5,226 nt of DNA from Pseudomonadota bacterium (GTDB taxonomy: Bacteria; Myxococcota; Myxococcia; Myxococcales; Anaeromyxobacteraceae). The stretch is taken from the NCBI GenBank assembly GCA_023411405.1, contig JAEYOU010000063.1:1-5226 (forward strand). The letters are read 5' to 3'. Made by a program: the position numbers and the translations under genes. The notes under the pieces are model-generated. The model did no database searches and was not told the origin of the DNA. It saw only the letters and a list, made by a program, of their open reading frames with translations. Below are positions 1 to 5,226 of this stretch, one piece after another; positions within the stretch are counted from its first letter, which is position 1; each line of letters opens with the position of its first letter.

Positions 1-772
1 GCGAGAGCGCGCCGTGCCGCTTCGCCAGCCGGGTGCCGTCCTCGCCGTTCACGAGCGGGACGTGCGCGAAGCGGGGCGCGGCGAGGCCGAGCGCCCGGTA
101 CAGGAGGAGCTGCCGCGCGGTGGAGCCGAGGAGGTCGTCCCCGCGGACGACCTCGGTGACGCTCATGGCCGCGTCGTCGACCACGACGGCGAGCTGGTAG
201 GCCGGGATCCCGTCGGCGCGGGCCACGACGAAGTCGCCCGTCTCGGCCGAGACGTCGCGCACCTGCGGCCCGTGCACCCCGTCCTCGAACGAGATCGGGC
301 CCGCGGGCACGCGGAGGCGCCACGCCGGGCGGCGGCGCTCCGCGCGGCGCCGGGCCTCCGCGGGCGCGAGGTCCCGGCACGTGCCGGGGTACCGTGGCCC
401 CTCGTCGCCCGGCCCGTGCGGCGCCTGCGCCGCGGCGGCGATCTCCGCGCGCGAGCAGAAGCACGGATACGCGACGCCCGCCTCCTCGAGCCGGCGGAGC
501 GCGTCCGCGTACCGATCCAGCCGCTCCGACTGCCGGTACGGCCCCGCCGGACCGCCGACGTCCGGCCCCTCGTCCCAGTCGAGGCCCAGCCAGCGCAGCT
601 CCTCGAGGATGCGCCCCTCCGCGCCGGGGCGGACCCGCGGGCCGTCCAGGTCCTCCACGCGCATGATGTAGCTGCCGCCCGGAGCGCGGGCGGCGAGCCA
701 CGAGAGGAGCGCGGTGCGCGCGTTCCCGAGGTGCATGGGCCCGGTGGGGGATGGGGCGAAGCGTCCGCGCAT
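1..772 (-). CDS. gluQ: Glutamyl-Q tRNA(Asp) synthetase, C-terminus cut by window edge
   Basis: This is a GluRS paralogue that lacks the anticodon-binding domain. The family activates glutamate without tRNA and attaches it to the queuosine base at position 34 of tRNA-Asp, in the cytoplasm. The 257 visible codons begin MRGRFAPSPTGPMHLGN, which carries the class I HIGH-type signature (H14-L-G-N17). A zinc-site pattern typical of GluQ follows: C104-x-C106, Y128 and C132. EDLDGPRVRPG and the VTEVVRGDDLLGSTARQLLL block also fit the family. The KMSKS-type motif is RLAKRHGAL (about residues 248-256), as in other GluQ proteins. The family is usually near 300 residues, so roughly 40-50 are missing beyond position 1. 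The ATG at 770-772 is the only reasonable start, because an in-frame TGA lies 11 codons upstream with no other start codon between. No good Shine-Dalgarno sequence precedes it. It is divergent from malQ, with no functional link expected. Ordinary GluRS is less likely given the zinc pattern and the RLAKRHGAL motif. Confidence 0.93.
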   Translation of the reverse strand, partial: MRGRFAPSPTGPMHLGNARTALLSWLAARAPGGSYIMRVEDLDGPRVRPGAEGRILEELRWLGLDWDEGPDVGGPAGPYRQSERLDRYADALRRLEEAGVAYPCFCSRAEIAAAAQAPHGPGDEGPRYPGTCRDLAPAEARRRAERRRPAWRLRVPAGPISFEDGVHGPQVRDVSAETGDFVVARADGIPAYQLAVVVDDAAMSVTEVVRGDDLLGSTARQLLLYRALGLAAPRFAHVPLVNGEDGTRLAKRHGALS

Positions 773-794
773 GGGTGTGGTCGCCGGCCCGGCC

Positions 795-823
795 GTGATA
801 TCCCGTCACCGACGGTCCCACAA
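795..823 (-). promoter_or_regulatory. Weak candidate sigma70-type promoter for gluQ
   Basis: Read on the minus strand, TTGTGG (818-823) and TATCAC (795-800) are separated by exactly 17 bases. They match the -35 and -10 consensus at 3 of 6 and 4 of 6 positions. Transcription would start about 15 bases before the gluQ ATG, giving a very short leader, which fits the lack of a Shine-Dalgarno sequence. It is the only AT-richer patch in the 81-base divergent gap. The match is weak and could be chance. I see no convincing promoter for malQ in the same gap. Confidence 0.22.
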
Positions 824-838
824 GCGCGCGTGACCCCC

Positions 839-845
839 GAGGTGA
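839..845 (+). promoter_or_regulatory. Ribosome binding site of malQ
   Basis: GAGGTGA is a 7-base match to the anti-Shine-Dalgarno sequence and lies 8 bases before the ATG at 854. It fixes that ATG as the malQ start. The in-frame GTG at 842 lies inside the site itself, and the reading frame farther upstream, back to position 14, is only the mirror of gluQ. Confidence 0.8.
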
Positions 846-853
846 GTGAACAC

Positions 854-2425
854 ATGGCGGCATCCAGCAGGCAGGCAGGCGTCCTCCTCCCGCTCTTCTC
901 GCTCCGCGCCGCGTCCGACTGGGGCGTCGGCGAGATCCCGGACCTGGTGCCGTTCGCGCGCTGGGCCAAGGACGCCGGCCTCTCGACCGTCCTCCTGCTC
1001 CCGGCCAACGAGGCGGCGCGCGGGCAGAACAGCCCGTACTTCTCGCTCTCCGCGTTCGCGATCGACCCGGTCTACGTCGCGCCCGAGGCGATGCCCGACT
1101 TCCAGGCCGCGGGCGGCGTGGACGCGCTCTCCGCGGAGGAGCGGGAGGCGCTCGTGCTCGTCCGCCACGCGCCGCGCGTCCGCTGGGACCAGGTGCGGAT
1201 CCTGAAGCGCCGGGCGTTCCAGCTCGCGTTCGCGCGGTTCCTCGCCGAGGAGTGGGAGGAGAAGTCGGAACGGGCGCGGGCGCTCGAGCGGTTCGTCGAG
1301 GAGGAGCGCGCCTGGCTGCCGGACTACGCCCTCTTCGTGGCCCTGCACGACCTGGAGTTCGCCGGGACGGCGTGGATGGACTGGCCCGAGCCGCTCCGCG
1401 AGCGGGACGCCGCGGCGCTCGCGGCGGCCCGCGATCGCCACGCGCGCGAGATCCTGTACCAGGAGTGGCTGCAGTGGGTCGCGGAGGAGCAGTGGCACGC
1501 CGCCCGCGCGGTCGCCAACCGGGAGGGCGTGCGCCTCGGCGGCGATCTGCCGTTCATGGTCGCCGAGGACTCGGCCGACGTCTGGGCGAAGCGCGAGGAC
1601 TTCCGGACCGACGCGAGCGTCGGCGTCCCGCCCGACGCGTTCAGCCCGACCGGTCAGAACTGGGGCTTCCCGGTGTACCGCTGGCCGGAGATGCAGGCCG
1701 CCGGCTACCCCTGGATCCGCGAGCGGGCCCGCCGGTGCGCCGACCTCTACGACCTCTACCGCGTGGACCACGTCGTCGGGCTCTACCGGACCTACTACTT
1801 CCCGAAGGACGGCAGCGAGGCGCGGTTCGTGCCCGAGGAGGAGCCGGCGCAGATCGAGAACGGCGAGGCGGTGCTCCGCATCTGCTCCGAGGGGGCGCAG
1901 GTGGTCGCCGAGGATCTCGGCGTCGTGCCGGAGTTCGTGCGCACCTCGCTGACCGCGCTCGGCATCCCGGGGTACCGGGTGCAGCGGTGGGAGAAGAACT
2001 GGAAGGACGGCGGGGACGCGTTCCTGGACCCGACCGAGTGGCCGGCGCTCTCCATCGCGACGAGCGGGACGCACGACACCGAGTCGCTCGCCGACTGGTA
2101 CGAGGCGCTCCCCGAGGAGGAGCGCGCGCAGCTGCTCGCCTTGCCGCAGCTCGAGGGGCTGCGCGAGCGGGAGCCGGAGCGGTACGACGCCGGCGTCCGG
2201 AACGCCCTGCTGGAGCTCGTCTACTCGGCGGGGTCCGATCTCGCGCTCCTGCCGTTCCAGGATCTCCTCGGCGCGCGCGAGCGCGTCAACCTCCCCGGCA
2301 CGGTCAGCGACGACAACTGGACCTACCGCATGCCGATGGACATGGTGGCCCTGGCGGCAGACCGGGAGACGAGAGATCGGCTGCGCGCGCTCGCGGTGGC
2401 GACGGGGCGGGCATCGGAGGGGTAG
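854..2425 (+). CDS. malQ: 4-alpha-glucanotransferase (amylomaltase), GH77
   Basis: MalQ moves alpha-1,4-glucan segments between maltodextrins, releasing glucose and making longer chains in the cytoplasm. The protein is 523 residues, close to the roughly 500 of compact bacterial amylomaltases. Visible blocks in order: N-terminal GVLLPLFSL...DWGVGEI; SPYFSLSAFAIDPVYV; GGDLPFMVAEDSADVW (229-244); the active-site loop PPDAFSPTGQNWGFPVYRW (259-277); YRVDHVVGLYR with the expected nucleophile D305; VVAEDLGVVP with the acid/base E353; SGTHDTESLADWY with D408; and the C-terminal NLPGTVSDDNWTYR. The spacings 305-353-408 nearly match the Thermus aquaticus enzyme (293-340-395), so it should be active. 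The form LLPANEAARGQNSPY replaces the more usual LPLGPTGYGDSPY, a variant I associate with myxobacteria (from memory, unchecked). Its TAG stop is followed after 36 bases by treY in the same frame, indicating an operon supplying maltodextrins for trehalose or glycogen metabolism. Confidence 0.95.
   Translation: MAASSRQAGVLLPLFSLRAASDWGVGEIPDLVPFARWAKDAGLSTVLLLPANEAARGQNSPYFSLSAFAIDPVYVAPEAMPDFQAAGGVDALSAEEREALVLVRHAPRVRWDQVRILKRRAFQLAFARFLAEEWEEKSERARALERFVEEERAWLPDYALFVALHDLEFAGTAWMDWPEPLRERDAAALAAARDRHAREILYQEWLQWVAEEQWHAARAVANREGVRLGGDLPFMVAEDSADVWAKREDFRTDASVGVPPDAFSPTGQNWGFPVYRWPEMQAAGYPWIRERARRCADLYDLYRVDHVVGLYRTYYFPKDGSEARFVPEEEPAQIENGEAVLRICSEGAQVVAEDLGVVPEFVRTSLTALGIPGYRVQRWEKNWKDGGDAFLDPTEWPALSIATSGTHDTESLADWYEALPEEERAQLLALPQLEGLREREPERYDAGVRNALLELVYSAGSDLALLPFQDLLGARERVNLPGTVSDDNWTYRMPMDMVALAADRETRDRLRALAVATGRASEG
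868..880 (+). repeat. Short CAGG tetranucleotide repeat at the start of malQ
   Basis: Three perfect CAGG units plus one extra C lie within codons 5-9 of malQ (residues SRQAG). Loss or gain of a unit would shift the frame right after the start. The tract is far shorter than tracts known to drive phase variation, so it is probably neutral. Confidence 0.4.
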
Positions 2426-2447
2426 GCGGGCGGCCGCCCGCCTCCCC
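2420..2447 (+). repeat. Strong GC inverted repeat across the malQ stop and malQ-treY spacer
   Basis: Two 14-base arms (2420-2433 and 2434-2447) are complementary except for one T/C mismatch. The inner 20 bases (2424-2443) are a perfect palindrome that contains GCGGCCGC. As RNA it would fold into a stem of about 12 pairs with a GGCC loop and one U-C mismatch. The malQ TAG lies in the left arm. There is no T tract after it, so it is not a typical intrinsic terminator. It could stabilise the malQ 3' end, attenuate transcription, or slow ribosome access to treY, whose probable ribosome binding site begins at the very next base. Confidence 0.6.
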
Positions 2448-2452
2448 GGGGA
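2448..2452 (+). promoter_or_regulatory. Probable weak ribosome binding site of treY
   Basis: GGGGA lies 9 bases before the GTG at 2462. It forms the right half of a perfect 10-base palindrome TCCCCGGGGA (2443-2452), so its left neighbour CCCC could pair either with it in another RNA molecule or with the malQ end in the upstream hairpin. The site is a poor match to the full consensus and the assignment rests mainly on position. Confidence 0.4.
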
Positions 2453-2461
2453 CGGGCACAC

Positions 2462-5226
2462 GTGGCGACGACGGAGAGGCACGCGACGGTCGAGGAGCTC
2501 CTCGCCGAGCTCCACCAGGCGCACGGGCGCGGGGAGGTGGCGACGCGGCGGCCGGGCTCGACGTACCGGCTGCAGCTCCACAAGGGGTTCGACTTCGACG
2601 CCGCGGCGCGGGTGGTGCCGTACCTGCACGCGCTCGGCGTCTCGGACGTCTACCTCTCGCCGATCCTCGCCGCCGCCCCCGGCTCGATGCACGGCTACGA
2701 CGTGGTGGCGTACGACCGCGTGAACCCCGAGCTCGGCGGGGAGGAGGCGTTCCGGCGCCTCGCCTTCGAGTGCACCTCGCGCGGGATGGGCCTCGTCCTC
2801 GACTTCGTCCCGAACCACATGGGCATCGGCGCCGCCAACACCTGGTGGATGGACGTGCTCGAGAACGGCCCGTCGTCGACGTACGCCAGCGCGTTCGACG
2901 TCGACTGGACGCCGCTCAAGCGCGAGCTCGGGTACCGCGTGCTCGTGCCGGTCCTGGGCGACCAGTTCGGCCGCGTCCTGGAGCGCGGCGAGCTGAAGCT
3001 CGGCCGCGAGGGCGGCACCCTCCTCATCCGCTACTACGATCACGCCTTCCCGGTGAACCCCCGCTCCGTGCCGATCGTGCTGCGCCACCGGCTCCCGGAG
3101 CTCTCCGAGCGGCTCGGCGCGGCCGACGCCGGCGTGCAGGACCTCGAGTCCATCTGCACGGCGCTCGAGAAGCTCGCCCCGCGCACCGAGACCGCCCCGG
3201 CGGCGGTGCAGGAGCGCGCCCGCGAGAAGGAGGTCGCGAAGCGGCGGCTCGCCATCCTCTGCGAGCAGAACGAGGCGATCCGGGCGCACGTCGACGAGAA
3301 CCTCCGGATCTTCAACGGCACGCCGGGCGATCCGCGGAGCTTCGACCTGCTCCAGCGGCTCCTCGACGCGCAGGCCTACCGGCTCGCGTTCTGGCGGGTG
3401 GCCGGCGAGGAGATCAACTACCGCCGGTTCTTCGACGTGAACGCGCTCGCGGCCATCCGGATGGAGGAGCCCGCGGTCTTCGCGCAGGCCCACAAGGTGG
3501 TGCTCGGGCTCCTGCGCGAGGGGCTCGCCACGGGGCTGCGCATCGACCACCCCGACGGCCTCTACGTCCCGTTCGCCTACTTCCGAAGGCTCCAGGCCTC
3601 GTTCCTGCTCGAGCGGTGCCGGGCGCTCGCGGCGGCGGGCGGCGGCGGGCTCGACCCGAACGTCGAGCCGGCGCTCCTCGACCGCCTCTTCGAGGAGCTC
3701 GAGCTGTCGCGGCTGCCGCGGCGGCCGCTCTACGTCGTGGTGGAGAAGGTCCTGGTCGGGCACGAGCCGCTCCCGGAGGACTGGGACGTGGACGGGACCA
3801 CCGGCTACGAGCTGCTCGCGGCGCTGAACGGGCTGTTCGTGGACCCGTCCGCCGAGCGGGTGTTCGAGGCGCTGTTCCAGCGCGTCGCCGGCGGCCGCGA
3901 GGACTGGCGCGACGTGGTCGCGGCGAAGAAGCGGCTCGTCATGTCCTCCGCCATGGCGAGCGAGGTGAACATGCTCGCCCACCGGCTCGCGGGCATCGCG
4001 GAGACCGACCGGCGGACCCGCGACTTCACGCAGAACGAGCTCACGCGCGCGCTGGTCGAGTATGTGGCGCTCTTCCCGGTCTACCGGACGTACGTGACGC
4101 GCCGGGGCGAGGTGGACGAGCGGACGCGCGCGGTGGTCGAGGAGACGATCGCCCGGGCCCGCCGCCGCAACCCGCTCGTTGATCCGTCGATCTACGACTT
4201 CCTGCGCGACGTCATCCTCCAGCGGTACCCGGAGGGCCTCTCGGAGCTCGCCCGCCAGGCCTGGGTCGAGTTCGCGCTGCGCCTCCAGCAGGTGACCGGG
4301 CCGGTCCACGCGAAGGCGGCCGAGGACACCGCGTTCTACACCTACGTCCGGCTCGCGTCGCTCAACGAGGTCGGCGGCGAGCCGGATCGCTTCGGGGCGC
4401 CGCCCGGCGACGTGCACACGCTGCTCGCGCGGCGCCGCTCGCGCATGGCGGCGTCGCTCTCGCCCGGCACCACCCACGACACGAAGCGGAGCGAGGACGT
4501 CCGCCTCCGCATCGCCGCGCTGACCGAGCTCCCCGGCGACTGGCGCTCGGCGGTGGCGCGCTGGGGCCGCACGCAGCGGGCCCAGACGCGGAAGAGCGGC
4601 CGCGCCGCGCCCGATCCGCGGGACGAGTACTTCATCTACCAGACGCTCGCCGGCGCATGGCCGGACGAGGGGCTCACCCCCGGGACGCCGGGGCACGCGG
4701 ACTTCCTCGCGCGCATGGTCGCCTACTTCCAGAAGGCGCTCCGCGAGGCGAAGCGGAACACGAGCTGGACCAACCCGGACGAGGAGTACGAGACGGGGGT
4801 GAAGGCCTTCCTCGAGCGGCTCCTCACGAGCCCGCAGTTCGTGGAGCAGATGGGGGCGCTCGCCGCCCGCCTCGCGCGGGCGGGCCGCGTCTCGTCGCTC
4901 GCGCAGCTCGCCATCCGCCTCTTCGCGCCCGGCGTGCCCGACGTCTACCAGGGGACCGAGCTCTGGGACCTCTCGCTCGTGGATCCCGACAACCGCCGAC
5001 CGGTGGACTGGGACCGGCGGCGGGAGGCGCTGGAGCGCCTCCGCGGCGAGCTCGGCGCGGGGCAGGACCGCGCCGAGGTCGCCCGGGCGCTCGCCGAGCC
5101 CGCAGCGCTCCCCGACGGCCGCGCGAAGCTCTTCCTCCTGCACGCGGGCCTCGAGGCGCGCCGGGGCGAGCGCGAGCTCCTGCTCGACGGCGACTACGTC
5201 CCGCTCGCCGCGACGGGCCGCGACGC
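2462..5226 (+). CDS. treY: Maltooligosyl trehalose synthase (GH13), C-terminus cut by window edge
   Basis: TreY isomerises the terminal reducing alpha-1,4 bond of a maltodextrin into an alpha,alpha-1,1 bond, giving maltooligosyl trehalose, from which TreZ releases trehalose. There are 921 full codons visible. Blocks in order: a 32-residue N-terminal extension, probably helical; STYRLQLHKGF (33-43); MHGYDVVAYDRVNPELGGEE; GH13 region I DFVPNH (114-119); a long charged helical segment (about 200-300); INYRRFFDVN (318-327), a TreY hallmark; region II GLRIDHPDGLY with nucleophile D362; region III VVVEKVLVGHEPLP with E428; region IV TTHDTKRSEDV with D673; and PGVPDVYQGTELWDLSLVD near 823-841. It is longer than archaeal or actinobacterial TreY (about 700-810), because of the helical segment and an insert between regions II and III, as in the long bacterial type. 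GTG 2462 is the first possible start after the malQ stop; all the motifs lie downstream. The last few tens of residues are probably missing. Confidence 0.95.
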   Translation, partial: MATTERHATVEELLAELHQAHGRGEVATRRPGSTYRLQLHKGFDFDAAARVVPYLHALGVSDVYLSPILAAAPGSMHGYDVVAYDRVNPELGGEEAFRRLAFECTSRGMGLVLDFVPNHMGIGAANTWWMDVLENGPSSTYASAFDVDWTPLKRELGYRVLVPVLGDQFGRVLERGELKLGREGGTLLIRYYDHAFPVNPRSVPIVLRHRLPELSERLGAADAGVQDLESICTALEKLAPRTETAPAAVQERAREKEVAKRRLAILCEQNEAIRAHVDENLRIFNGTPGDPRSFDLLQRLLDAQAYRLAFWRVAGEEINYRRFFDVNALAAIRMEEPAVFAQAHKVVLGLLREGLATGLRIDHPDGLYVPFAYFRRLQASFLLERCRALAAAGGGGLDPNVEPALLDRLFEELELSRLPRRPLYVVVEKVLVGHEPLPEDWDVDGTTGYELLAALNGLFVDPSAERVFEALFQRVAGGREDWRDVVAAKKRLVMSSAMASEVNMLAHRLAGIAETDRRTRDFTQNELTRALVEYVALFPVYRTYVTRRGEVDERTRAVVEETIARARRRNPLVDPSIYDFLRDVILQRYPEGLSELARQAWVEFALRLQQVTGPVHAKAAEDTAFYTYVRLASLNEVGGEPDRFGAPPGDVHTLLARRRSRMAASLSPGTTHDTKRSEDVRLRIAALTELPGDWRSAVARWGRTQRAQTRKSGRAAPDPRDEYFIYQTLAGAWPDEGLTPGTPGHADFLARMVAYFQKALREAKRNTSWTNPDEEYETGVKAFLERLLTSPQFVEQMGALAARLARAGRVSSLAQLAIRLFAPGVPDVYQGTELWDLSLVDPDNRRPVDWDRRREALERLRGELGAGQDRAEVARALAEPAALPDGRAKLFLLHAGLEARRGERELLLDGDYVPLAATGRD
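3631..3650 (+). repeat. Perfect tandem duplication of a 10-base unit inside treY
   Basis: The unit GGCGGCGGGC occurs twice head to tail. It encodes the Ala/Gly run AAAGGGG (residues 390-396) in the insert between catalytic regions II (D362) and III (E428). The period is not a multiple of three, so gain or loss of one unit would break the gene. The run looks like a flexible linker between two helices of the insert. In such GC-rich DNA, GGC-type runs arise easily, so this may be only composition. Confidence 0.55.

Noticed and set aside
1..772. Ordinary glutamyl-tRNA synthetase (gltX)
   Set aside because: The zinc pattern C-x-C...Y-x3-C, the EDLDGPRVRPG block and the RLAKRHGAL form of the KMSKS motif at residue 250 fit the short GluQ paralogue better.
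14..853. Open plus-strand frame that would extend MalQ by 280 residues at the N-terminus
   Set aside because: It is the codon-by-codon mirror of gluQ on the other strand. The extension has no family resemblance, while MalQ homology begins right after the ATG at 854, which has a good ribosome binding site.
163..1008. A minus-strand frame of 281 codons overlapping gluQ and the start of malQ
   Set aside because: It is in a different frame from gluQ, is Arg/Ser/Pro/Thr-rich, and conflicts with two well-supported genes.
2420..2447. Rho-independent terminator after malQ
   Set aside because: The stem is strong but is followed by CCCCGGGGACGGG rather than a T tract, and the next gene starts 36 bases after the malQ stop in the same pathway.
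2537..2539. Alternative treY start at GTG codon 26, with GGGGAGG just before it
   Set aside because: The purine run directly touches the GTG, too close for a working ribosome binding site. GTG 2462 has better spacing, although the 25 extra residues are not proven.
1252..4182. A 976-codon plus-strand frame overlapping malQ and treY
   Set aside because: It is an Arg/Gly/Ala/Pro-rich out-of-frame shadow that crosses the malQ-treY boundary and ends inside treY, with no motifs.
806..5143. A 1445-codon open frame on the minus strand opposite both malQ and most of treY
   Set aside because: Each of its codons is the exact reverse complement of a malQ or treY codon, so it stays open simply because those genes use no TTA, CTA or TCA codons in GC-rich DNA. 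Its product is a low-complexity Arg/Glu/Leu/Val mixture with no recognisable domain, and it closes in the gap just before malQ.

Overview
The window is very GC-rich, with almost every third codon position G or C, and holds three tightly packed bacterial genes. No complete database match can be made from sequence alone. The composition, the form of the MalQ N-terminus and the long TreY type suggest a high-GC proteobacterium or myxobacterium, with an Anaeromyxobacter-like organism as my best guess. This is inference.

Layout. Positions 1-772, minus strand: glutamyl-Q tRNA(Asp) synthetase (gluQ), cut at its C-terminus by the left edge of the window. Positions 773-853: an 81-base divergent intergenic region with one weak candidate promoter for gluQ and a good ribosome binding site for the rightward gene. 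Positions 854-2425, plus strand: malQ, a GH77 4-alpha-glucanotransferase, complete, with all three catalytic acids. Positions 2426-2461: a short spacer that, with the end of malQ, forms a strong GC hairpin lying directly against the next ribosome binding site. Positions 2462-5226, plus strand: treY, maltooligosyl trehalose synthase (GH13), 921 codons visible and running off the right edge.

How the genes work together. MalQ and TreY form an evident two-gene transcription unit of alpha-glucan metabolism. MalQ disproportionates maltodextrins and so can lengthen short ones. TreY converts the reducing end of a maltodextrin into an alpha,alpha-1,1 (trehalose) linkage. The partner that releases free trehalose (TreZ) and a debranching enzyme (GlgX/TreX) are not in the window and would be expected elsewhere. 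GluQ acts in an unrelated process, tRNA modification, and is divergently transcribed.

I found no RNA gene, CRISPR array, insertion sequence or clear novel system. The points most worth a second look are the hairpin that abuts the treY ribosome binding site, the in-frame malQ-stop-treY arrangement, and a perfect tandem 10-base repeat inside treY. All are modest in interest.
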